Below, in pieces: positions 48,376 to 58,899 of a DNA stretch of 64,000 nucleotides. This DNA is from Bimuria novae-zelandiae CBS 107.79 (taxonomy: Eukaryota > Ascomycota > Dothideomycetes > Pleosporales > Didymosphaeriaceae). A program made the position numbers and the translations under genes. How positions within the stretch are numbered: the first letter of the stretch is position 1; every line of letters starts with the position of its first letter. The notes under the pieces are model-generated. The model made no database searches, had not been told where the DNA came from, and saw only the letters and a list, made by a program, of their open reading frames with translations. The stretch covers positions 432,174 to 496,173 of the forward strand of contig ML976667.1 of the NCBI GenBank assembly GCA_010015655.1, given 5' to 3'.

Positions 48376-51072
48376 ATGGATCCAATTCAAGCTGCGATTG
48401 ATGAAATCGAATCGCTAAATCCAGGAGAACGCTTTACTTATGCTGAAATAGCGCGTAGGCATGGTGTTGATCGCAATACCCTATCGCGAAATCATAGAGG
48501 GGTTCAATCGTCGCGAACAACTAAGAGAATTAATCAACAAAAGCTCAACGTCCAGCAAGAGGAGGAGCTTGTACGATATATCAAAAGACTCACAGAGAGA
48601 CATATACCTCCCACTAGAGAGATGATACAGAACTTCGCCTCTACGATAGCAAAGGAGCCAGTTAGCGAGAGCTGGGTTACGCGCTTTATCAACCGACACA
48701 GCATTCATCTTATCTCACAATGGACGGTCGGCATGGACAGCAATCGCCACAAAGCTGATTTAGAGGATAAATATCGCTTCTATTTCTAATTTCTACACAG
48801 CAAGATAGATTAATATCATATAGATCCTCGTCATATCTACAATATGGATGAGAAAGGCTGCCTGATCGGTATCGTTGGTAGATCAAAGAGGATATTCAGC
48901 AGACGAATGTGGGAGAAGAAGGAGGTTAGGGCATCACTCCAAGATGGCAATCGCGCATGGATCACGCTCCTGGCATGTATCTGCGCTGATGGATCAGCTC
49001 TGCCGCCAAGCCTCATCTATGAGGCCGCCAACAAGGGCATCCAATCAAGCTGGGTAGAGGATATCAAGGCAGGAGAACACGAAGTCTTTATTACCTTATC
49101 ATCCTCTAGCTGGACAAACAACGATATCGGGCTTGCCTAGCTTAAGCAGGTGTTTAATCGCTGTACAAAAGAGAAGACTCGACGATCCTATCAACTTTTA
49201 ATTATAGACGGCCACGAATCTCATATTACTATAGACTTTATTAACTATTATAATAAGCATAGGATCCTGCTTGCTGTCCTGCCTCCTTACTTAACTTATA
49301 CGCTTTAGCTACTTAATGTTGTAATATTTAAGCCTCTATTAACAGCGTACTTAGTAGAGCTATCACGATACCTTTATAGAAGCCAGGGCCTAGCTTCTAT
49401 TACTAAAGACAACTTCTTCCCCCTATTCTAGAATGCGTGGAAGGCCTCCTTTAAGAGATCAACTATCCTTAGCTCTTTTAGAGCCACAGGCATATTACCA
49501 CTTAATCCTACAACCAAATATCAACTTTTCCAGGTCACCGAAAGGTCAATATCCATTAATTTTTCGTTAAAACACGACTTAAATGCCTTCGTAAATCTGT
49601 TTTCCAGCATCCTCTTTTAGCTACAGGCGTTGTGGCAGGCGCGCTGCCCTATTTTCTCTTTTAGCTCCCTAGTAAGCTAAAATCTTTTTAAAATAGCCCG
49701 TGCGCCGCTTAGATTTTCACGTTTAGTTAAAAGCTATAACTATAGCTAAGATAAGGAGACAGTTGTAATACTCCTTACTTTTACAAGATATAGGTACCTG
49801 CTAGGCCTAAATACAAAGGCTCTCCATGCGAAGAGCTATGGCACGATTCGATAGAGCACTAGCTCTTAACACCTACAACGACAAGAGCTGCCCGCAGCTC
49901 TCTGAAGACTAATTATTAGCGTCCCTAACCTAACATAACACGCAAATAAGGCAGCCAGCCTGGCTTTATATTATATAACTCTTAGGGATAAAGAAGAAGG
50001 ACAGGCCTGGCTCTGCCTTCTTACTACACCTATCTCTTTTAACATAGGCATCGCTAAGCCTGGTACAAAGGCTCTCCTCGCGCAGAGCTATGGCTCCGAT
50101 TCAATAGAGCACTAGCTCTCTACACCTATCCACTCTTTCCTTTTCTTTCTTCTCACAGCACTAAACTACCTCTAAACACACATAAGGGATTCACCCTAAT
50201 ATACATACACTGCTTAGTCTCCCTAACGGGAAGGGGAGCTATAGCTTAAAATAGTAGCAATACCCGCGCAGGCAAGAAATGCTTTCTAAGGTAGTATGTT
50301 AGTACTATAATTCTATAGCTTAGCACGTCGTATATGCCCTTCGGGAGGCGAGATAGTGGACTTAATCCCCATCAACTAGACGAAAAATGAATACTAACCA
50401 ACCAACCAACCACCTAATCCTAATCCTATCCTTAATAGGTTCACGCAGGATCAAGAATTAGGCGATAGCTCTTTATTAGGGCTCAGAGATCATGATTGGA
50501 GAAAGGTGGATAGGCTTTTACGATTAGTAGTGAAGGAACAGGGTAGTCAAGATATAAAGAAGCTTCGTCAATCGCTCCACCATCTATCTGTCCAAAATGA
50601 GCTGCTTAAGCATGACAACGATGGGCTTAGGCAGGCGCTATCTATTAAAAAGAAGCGTAAAAAGAAGGGCAAAGCTCTTAACCTTTAACAGCGCTAGGAG
50701 TATCATAGTAGGGCTATTTTATAGTTACTAAGGAAAGTAAGGGAGGCACATGTTCGTTAATTAATTAAGGAGCAAGAGGATAAGCAATAGTAGCTTTAAA
50801 AAGCGGAGATAGCAGAGCTAAAGAAGGCAGCTAAGCTATACAAGGAGAAAATGCAGCAGGAAAAGCGTGCTGCGCGAGAGGCAGCTAAGAAGGCGAAGGA
50901 GGAGGAGAGGGTTGAAAAGGCTGCTCAGCGCGCTGCCCAGAAGTCTGCCCACGACGCTGAAAAAGCTCTGCAACTATCCCAAAAGGGTAAGAGAAAGGCC
51001 TCTCAGTCATCTCTACAGAGCAGAAAGCGTCAGAAACGTGGTGTTGATGCTACAGATGTTGGGGAGGCCTGA
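48376..51072 (+). pseudogene. pogo/Fot1 transposase, mutated
   Basis: One reading frame from MDPIQAAIDEIESLN to VDATDVGEA, about 594 codons without the nested insert. Psq-type HTH (FTYAEIARRHGVDRNTLSR), CENP-B-like second HTH (PTREMIQNFASTIA...SWVTRFINRH), then the DDE core: NMDEKG (Asp 1), IIDGHESH (Asp 2), and LLNVV at about 49309-49320, where the third Asp (normally PLDVV) is Asn through GAT-to-AAT at 49315-49317. The C-terminus is a charged coiled coil (REAAKKAKEEERVEKAAQ). Stops at 48787-48789, 49138-49140 and 49306-49308 and further ones; most are CAA/CAG/TGG to stop. Dead twice over. Confidence 0.88.
49511..50409 (+). mobile_element. Probable retroposon (LINE/SINE-like) nested in the pogo transposase
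   Basis: 899 bp between imperfect 13-bp direct repeats CCACTTAATCCTA (49498-49510) and CCACCTAATCCTA (50410-50422). It ends in a (CCAA)n tail at about 50396-50409, and leaving it out joins the transposase sequence (TGILPLNP to PILNRFTQDQEL). Target repeats plus a simple-repeat tail suggest target-primed retroposition. Inside, a segment of about 67 bp is present twice (49809-49875, 50062-50127; GAGCACTAGCTCT). No domain recognised. Confidence 0.6.
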
Positions 51073-52299
51073 GAGGGCGCATCTGCTGCCCCAACCAAAT
51101 CTACACGCAGCGGCCGCGACGTCAAGCTTCCTGATAGATATAAATAGTGAAAATCAATCGCAAGGATCTATATAGTAATCAACTAGAAAATCTTATAATA
51201 ATACTAACTGTGGGTGGCTCTATTGCCTTATTGCTGATAGAGCTGTTCTGGTGTTCGGCGATCGTTACGCGAATCCGATCGTTACGCGCACGGACACGTT
51301 AAGCTGAATATCCTTGCCACCCGGTAAGAGGCTACCATTCATGGTATCTGCTACTGGAGCAAGGTGTAACGGCCAGCCGTGCTTCATGCATGCAGCTTGC
51401 AGCTCGTTCAAGGCCTGATCTGCGTGGTATCGTGGGCTGGATGTACCCCAGACCAGATTACCGCTAATCATATACTGTGCCGACTCTACGAAGACACGAG
51501 AATCATACGATAGGTCCTGTCTACTGTGGATATTCTTTACTGTGTTAACGAATTCTGCCATAAAATTCCCTACCCTTTGCAAGACTCGGTGCTTGGTTTC
51601 CTCGACCTCAATTGAATCCTGTTTCATCAAGAGGAATACTCCGTTTGTCATGTCGACTTTATTTGTCGTGTGAAACAACTCGACTTCCTTCTCCCACGAC
51701 TAAACATCGTTTGTAAGGACGGAAGCAAGCCATACCGGTCGAGTCAATCTCCAACATTCGTCTTTCTCCTCTGAGGGAATGGCAAGACCCATACCAAAGG
51801 TCACCAGTCCTGTCAAAAGGCTATCGAAAAGGTTGGTGGCGTACATTCGACCAATTAAGGGCGTGGGGGGGTCTTACAAGGAGGCTGAGTCAACAGCTCT
51901 GAAATCTAGGTAGTCGTCGAAGCTCGCAAAAGATGTCCGGTCTCGAGGAACCCTCAAGTCCTGTTTCCAGTACTTTATAAACTCATTCGTCCTGTGTGGA
52001 TCAATGACCATCATATCCTCAATGACGCGTTGGAGGATGCGGCCCTCTCCGGACATGTTGCTAGACACGCCGCCATCTTGATATCCTCCATTCACAGCTT
52101 TCATCACTTGATCTTTGAGGGAAACGGCCTGATCCTTCTTAGTCTTGTAAATGATATAGTGTTGCATTTCGGTTTCTACCATACCTTATAACGGATGTCG
52201 AGCCCGATTCCCCGTTCGAGCATAGCGCAAAAGCTGCAAGCGAGGCCCGGATTGCCCGAACGGGGTGCGTCCATTTCCTGATGCAGGCTCGCCGTCTGA

Positions 52300-53085
52300 T
52301 TCTTTACTTTTAATAGCTTTTTAAAAAAAAAAATATGCCTCTTATTTATCTATCTCCTTTACTTTAAAGGTGTCTATTATATAGTAGGGGCGTGTTAGTT
52401 ATTATTATTAGTATTAATATTTTAAAAACAATATATAAGTTACTAAATTAATTACTTAGTAGCGTACGTGCTATATTTATATAAAATAGTAACTTATTAA
52501 CTACTATTTAAGTTCTTAACTTACTTAAAAGTTTTACTAATTAGGCCTTAGCATTTATAAGTTATATTTTAGTATTAACTAGTTTTTTTATTATATCTTT
52601 TATTACTATTTTAAGCTTTTAATTATCTACTTTTAGAACTAAGTTATTTATTTTAAAAGTTTTTTTTAAAGCTTTTAGTATTACTACTAGCATTCCCTCT
52701 AAATATTAGTCTTTAACTTTATTACACGCTCTTATATATTCCTTATTTTTATTTACTACTTTACCCTTAACTAGTACTTTAGGTATCTTTTATATATAGT
52801 TTAGTTATAAGACCTTAAGCAGCTTAAGGTTTACGTAATTATTTTTATTTATATAGCTAAACTTACTTAAATTAAGTTTATACTACGCGTTTTTATAATA
52901 AAGTTTAGTAGCTTTTATAGTTTTCTTACGCGTTTAGACTAATTAGCGTATTACACGCGCGTCGCTCTCCATTACGCGTCCCTCCCCTATTTTAAATATT
53001 CCCTCCTCTTTCCGTTCCAAATCGCGCCTAATTAACCAGTCTGTCTAATCTGTTCTCTGACCAGTATCCTCGTTCTAACCAATAT
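52300..53085 (-). mobile_element. 5' part of a LINE, joined to the terpene synthase remnant
   Basis: About 720 bp homologous, with RIP-type differences, to 57770-58548, the 5' region of the LINE to the right, up to the shared ACCAATATCG. Only the 5' end is present, and the missing 3' side faces the truncated 5' end of the terpene synthase. Ordinary LINE insertions lose the 5' end, so a deletion is the better explanation. Confidence 0.7.
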
Positions 53086-56000
53086 CGATTAATTGATTGA
53101 TTAATTAATTTATTACGCCCGGCTCACTCGCCTAAAGGGCCTTTTTACGCTAACTACATACTAGAGCTTATAGTAGTAACCTAACTCCTTTTAGCCCCTA
53201 TAGATAACCGTTCTTATGTTTATTTATTTTAACTTTATATATCTAAAGTCCCTCTTAAGTAGTTAGTAGTAAATTATTTTAGGGTTATTCCTTTAAGTGT
53301 TTAGTGTCCTTTTCTTTAGTAAATAAAGTAAAACCTACTAAGTAAAAGGGTTAGTCTTTTCCTCTTGCGCTCTACTTACTATTTCTAGATATTTTATTAT
53401 TATTACGTATTAAATTATTGCTTTTACTATTTTTATACTTAGTAACTATATCTTTGCTAGGTCTATCTTTGCTCTCCTTTTAAGGTAGAATAAGAGGCTT
53501 CCCCTTAGAGTGTCTAATTACTCTAGTATTTATTCCCTAAGCGTGTCCCATCGCGCGCATTGGAAGAGGAAGTGCTTAAGTGTTTCTATATAACTACAAG
53601 CACATGCCCTAGAATCCGCTACTCTAATCTAGTAGAGATATGCGTTTAGCCGTATTATCCCTGTGCGTAGCTGTGCTAACACTGTTGCTTCTTGTCTACT
53701 AAGGTTGTCGTATAGCTTGCGAGTGTGTCGTCCTGGTAGTGCTACATCTATACGCTTGCTGTATACTCCTGTGCCGTCTGGTAGAGTCTTTTTTACTTAT
53801 ACTTTTGCCATCGTTATGTTAATAACAGTTAATTTAGCTTAAAGCTAACGTATAGATAGCGTACTGCCCTCTTGCGTAGTCCTCTTTACTACTTTTTTCG
53901 CTTTATCTGTAAGAGCGTTACTACATTTTGCAGTAATCTATATAAAATCTACTTTATTTTCTAGTATCTTTAGGTCCTAGATTGTGCGATAGATTCTTTA
54001 GATAATATATTATCCTAACTATCTCTTTAGCTAGTAAACTACTTAGAGAGTAGCTAGGTTTCTTATAAGAGTTATAATTTGCCTACAGTGTAGTCTTCCT
54101 AAAGTCTCTAGCGCTTCTGCAATTATAAATAGTTTTACTATATAAGGGTTTTACTCTTTTTTAGGCCTAGACTAGTAGAGCTAGCATAGGGTTTATTTAT
54201 CTTATTATTTTAGGTATCTAGTATTACCTACCTTACTCTAACGTTGCTACGGCACGCTAACGTGCTAGTTATAATCTTTATTTTATCCTCTTAGTATACT
54301 AGTGCTATAGCTTTTTTTAAATTTAGCTTTATTATTATTATAATGCGTTTGCTTCACGGGCTAATTATATATAGTATAATTATTTTTATATAGCTAGTGT
54401 CTATATCTTTATGCGCTAAGGCTATTATTTAGAGAAATAAAATAAATCTTATAAATAGCTTAAAACGTAACTATATTAGCGGGTTCGTCCTAGGCAGGGA
54501 ATAGATATTAACCTAAAGCTTTATTACTTTATAGCTATACTATTTTATTACTATATATACTTACTTTAGCCTCTGCAATTACTATAGCTATTATTTAAAA
54601 GTAGCTAATAATAGCCTTTGCACCTATCCTTTAGATATTTTAAAATACTAAGGGGGTATACTTAACTACGTGCTGCTATATATATAACGCGTAGTCTATA
54701 ACTAGTTCTACTATAGCTTAGAATAGCTAATAAGCTATCTAAGGCGATAGGTTCTTTAGCTAGGAAAGTGCTATTACTACTTTTAGTCTTTACGTTACTA
54801 CTCTTACCACGTGCTTCTTATATTAGAGCTTTATATTTATAATAACCCCTAGAACCTTTATCTTGTCTCCTAGCTTAACTTTTCAGCTTTTTACTCTAAT
54901 TAGTTGCGTGCAGGTCTACCCCTTATTTTATATAAAGTATATTAGCGTTATTTTATCTACCTTAAAAGTTACGCTGCTCTACTTTTCCTAGCTACTTACG
55001 TAGCTAATAATTCTTTAGAGACCTTTATAGTTATCTATACCTAAGCGACCTGTTACTTATGCGCTAAAGTTATTTATAAATATAATTAATCCTTTATTCC
55101 TGTTAATCTATCCCTAAACAAGGTTGGCGTTAAAAAAGAGGAAGAGGATAAGTAATAGTAATAAGCCCTATAGTAGCTTTACCTATAGCAGGCCTCTCTT
55201 CTCTAATAATAGTCTATTTATTACTATATTTACTATTTGCTTAGAGTAGAAGGCGTCTACCTAACGCATTAGGATTTAAGGGATCCCTCTAGCGCAAAGC
55301 CTTTATATTAGCCTGTCCTTACACACGCTGTTGTATGCACCTTTAATATTAAAGCTAATAAGGCTAAGTACCTTTTATTACTTTTATACTTAATATATAT
55401 ACTCTTATAGCACTAGTAGCGCTTATTTAGCTAAACGCTTCTTTTTAGCCCTAAAGTAGTTTGTAGGGAAGAGGCTATACTCCTCTACTATATATAATAT
55501 CTTTTTTACGAGCACCGCTTTTATTATCTTTTTTAGTATTAATAGTAATAAGATTAGTTATTATACCTTTACTTTAGTATAGTTATCTTTCTTAGACTTT
55601 TTTAGGGGGATAATCCTGGCGTTTAACTACTAAGTTAGTAGTTAACCTTTATTAATAGACGTTTAGAACAAGCGTAGTACGTCCTATTTTACTACTAGCT
55701 ATATTTGTTTCTATACTCCCGCTAGTAGACTGTCTTTGCTAGGCGCTTTTTATAGTTTTACCTTATTTACTACCTATTCTATCTCTTCTACGTTTAGCAG
55801 TGGTATAGGTAGTTATCTTCTTTAGTATCTCTCTCCCTCCTCCTTAATTATTTCTAGTAGTAGTAAAAAAAAGATAAAGAGTATCTCCTTCGCTTGATCT
55901 TATAGTCCCTTAGTTATAGTTCTATCTTCCCTAGTTAGGGGCGGGGTTTTACTAAATTCTGCCTTTTTACCTAGCTAGAGGTATTAGGCAGCTTTCTATA

Positions 56001-58548
56001 TATTACTATCTTTTATAAGAAAGTTATCCTAATAGGACTTTCGCTATTACTATACTATATTATAAAACTATTTTACTGCCTCTTTTGCTTTCTCTTTTAT
56101 AGCTAGGTTAAGTTAGCTAGCCTAATATTACGCCCTTGCCTGGTTTCTCTAATACGTATGTACCCTCTATAGCTAGGTTAGATCTAACGTCTACCACCTC
56201 CTTATATATAGTAATAGCTTTACTATTAGAGTGAGGCTATAGACTACCTTAAGTACTAACTCTATTAAATAGTCTGCCTAATATTAAGTATCCCTTATTA
56301 CTAGTTTAGTAAGTAGTATTTTTATAATTTTTTATCTTATTTCTTCTTATAGTGCGTTTTTAAAAAGGAGCCTCCCCTTGTCTCTTTAAGGCAGTGTGTT
56401 TATATTAAATATTATCTTAATCGCGTTGTAATTAGACCTCTAGTTAGTCCCGTGTATTCTATATCGCACTAGGTCCTCTACCAGTTCTATAGAAGCAAGC
56501 ACTAGGTTAATCGTGCTCTCTTAGTCTTTATGGTGCTAAGTCTTTATGCCGCGCGGAAGTAGGCTTTGCAGGTAATTATTATCTATTAAATTAATAATTA
56601 GGTCTACCTCTCCCCTTTAATATGCGTTTACATTGTCTCCTCCCTATAATGCGTCGTGCTGATTAAAGTTGCTAACTAGTATCACATCTGTGCGCGTCCG
56701 TATACGATTCTGTTGTTGCTAGATTAGGGCATAGAGCGTGCTAATAGAGTCTGCTAGCGCTCGTGCATTCGTGCCCTCTACGTACACCAACACGACTAAG
56801 AGGTGTCTGTTATGGAGCCGTAGTACCGCTGCCGTGAGGTCTAATAAGTTTACTGCTACTTATTTAGCCTTAATATCTCTTCTAATCTATATTATGCTCT
56901 AAATTAGCTATTTACCCTCTTTTTATATTAGTAGTATAAGCTTTATTTAGTTTAGGTATCTTATAAGGGTTATAAGTAGTTTGCCTTTCTTATTCTATTT
57001 TATATAAGGCTCTATAATCGCTAGTACACTATATTATTATAGTTATTTGTTATTTATTATACTATGCTATACTACTCTCTACTTTCTTATATTAAGCTAG
57101 AAGATCTAGAGCAGTCTATTTATTATAGCTAAGGTATAGTATTTAGTAGTTCTTTAAAAAGGATTTATAGGGCCCTCTACAAGGTATACACTTTAAGATT
57201 TTAAATTAATATTCTTTATAATAATAACCTAGTACTACGCACCTTGCGCAGGTCTATTACCTTATACATATAAAGGCCTTATATCCTAGTTACTAATATT
57301 TATAGTATTGCACATGGCCTACGTAGGGCTTAAACTCCCTAGTGTACGCAGATTCTCTATTAATATAGAAATATTATCCTTAGAGGAGCCGCGCCGCTTC
57401 GCTGCTTCTCTTTATATATATAACTATAGATCTGTATGTCTTGCCTAAGTTCTTTTTACTTAGCTAGTTTATCTTTTTAATTTATACTTTATTCTCCTCT
57501 TTTAAGACTTGCGTAGCCTCTTATCGTACTTTATTATATTTATTTAAGACTATAGTGCGATTCGCGTTATCTATTTATACTAAGTATAGTTAATCGCGGA
57601 GGATTCTTACGCTCCTTATAATAGTTTTTTATACTATTTCCTTAACCTCCCTTAACTTCTCCTTACTCCTACATAAAATTCTAATCTTATTAATATTTTT
57701 AAAGTCTCTTACTATTACTGCGCACCGCTATTTTTCTTTATCTTTAATTATTTTAATTTCTTACTTAATAGCTTCCTAGATCTTTTCTATTTAAGCCTTT
57801 TATCTATCTATCTTCTCTACTCTAAAGGTGTCTATCGTGTAGTAAGGCATGTTAGTTATTATTATTAGTATTACTATTCTAAAAAAGGTACGTAAATTAC
57901 TAAGTTAACTACTTAGTAGCGTGCGTGCTACGTCTGCATAGGATAGTAAACTATTAGTTACTATTTAGGTTTTTAACTTGCTTAAAAGTTCTAATAATTA
58001 GGCCCTAATATCTATAAGCTATACCTTAGTGTTAACTAACTTTCTTATTATCTTTTTAACTGCTATCTTAAGCTTTTAGTTATTTACTTTTAGTGCTAAA
58101 TTATCTACCCTAAGGTCTTCTAAAGCGCCTAGTATCGCTACTAGCGTTTTCTCTAAGTTTTAGCTTTTAACTTTACGCGCCCTCGTGTGCTTTACATTTT
58201 TATTTACTACTTTGCCTTTAACTAGTCCTTTAGGTATCCTTCTTATACGGTTTAGTTATAGGGCCCTAGGTAGCTTAAAGTTAACATAATTATCTTTATT
58301 TACGTAGCTAGACTTATTTAAATCGCTTTCGTGCTACGTATTTTTGTAGTAAAGTTTAGTAGCTTTTATAGTTTTCCTATATATTTAGGCTAATTGGCGC
58401 GTCGCGCGCGCGTTACTCTCCCCTGTCTCTATCACGCTTCCCTCCCTTATTTGAATATTCCCTCCTCTTTCCAACCGAAATTAGTTTCTGACTGGTTCTG
58501 CTGACCGAAATTCCCTCTCCTGTCTCTCTCCGACCTGACCAATCTCTG
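53086..58548 (-). mobile_element. LINE (Tad1/I-like) retrotransposon, RIP-degraded
   Basis: About 5.46 kb, minus strand. Motifs in order from 5' (right): ORF1 region 57000-58500; APE-type endonuclease near 56640-56690 (VILVSNFNQHDAL, from a GDFNxH motif with Gly to Ser); reverse transcriptase near 55000-55110 (FINNFSA, then SVTFKVDKITLIYFI); RNase H near 53895-53950 (ITAKCSNALTDKA); C-terminal Cys/His end near 53530-53640 (DSRACACSYIETLKHFLFQC). The 3' end has a TTAATTGATTGATTAATT tail. Possible target duplication ACCAATATCG at both ends. Many in-frame stops. Confidence 0.82.
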
Positions 58549-58899
58549 ACCAATATCGGTTTCCGGTTCCTGCTCTTCGGTTATTCTGAGCGCACGGCCG
58601 CTTCGAGATGCGCTTACCATATCGGAATTAGCGCTTTGTAAGGGAGTACATGTGGCTTAGAAAGTGGCGATATTCCAAGCTCTGCCACATGTACCTCTAC
58701 CCACTTATTTTCTACGTATTTCGAAAAACCCATAAAGGTGTAGTAGGAGCGGTTAGGCCATCTTTTAGCTACCTGGGGCGATCCTAAATAACCTTAAATT
58801 CTTATCCCGTATACGCTTCGTTTGTCCTACACACCATGTCATCTTATAGAGTGCTTATAAACACGTGCTACTTCCCCTACTCTATAGTAGTGTGACATA
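58549..58899. other. Spacer with an 11-bp inverted repeat
   Basis: Ordinary composition turning TpA-rich toward 58800. GTACATGTGGC at 58646-58656 and GCCACATGTAC at 58684-58694 form a perfect 11-bp stem with a 27-nt loop. It might be a small palindromic element or a remnant of inverted repeats; there is no gene. The NLR pseudogene ends at 58900. Confidence 0.6.

Larger units (their letters stand above)
48287..51299 (+). mobile_element. pogo/Fot1-type DNA transposon inserted in the terpene synthase
   Basis: 3013 bp with about 48-bp inverted repeats (CGTGTCCGTGCGCGTAACG outermost; inner ends GCCGAACACC) and TA at 48285-48286 and 51300-51301. Removal restores the cyclase frame (KDIQL joined to TETGSK). 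It carries a transposase gene, and that carries a nested retroposon at 49511-50409. Confidence 0.94.
47034..52196 (-). pseudogene. Chimeric terpene synthase (terpene cyclase + polyprenyl diphosphate synthase), inactivated
   Basis: Family: fungal bifunctional di-/sesterterpene synthases (fusicoccadiene/ophiobolin synthase type), which make a C20/C25 diphosphate and cyclise it. Pieces on the minus strand: cyclase 51878-52196, 51302-51820 and 48169-48284; prenyltransferase 47797-48115, 47636-47737, 47439-47584 and 47034-47372. Five introns (57, 53, 59, 51, 66 nt) are inferred; the 53-nt one has a weak donor (GTTTGG). All exons keep one frame once the 3-kb transposon at 48287-51299 and one TA are left out. 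Motifs: LMLDDVED (first Asp-rich), IRDDYMN (second Asp-rich), GFCEDLDEGKFS, and the cyclase metal motif NDV*SWEKE. Damage: the cyclase N-terminus with its first Asp-rich motif is missing (about 80-90 residues judged from the family); TAG at 51700-51702 inside the NSE motif; TAG at 47691-47693 (DIF*TSS). Both stops fit TGG-to-TAG changes. Product unknown. Confidence 0.9.
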
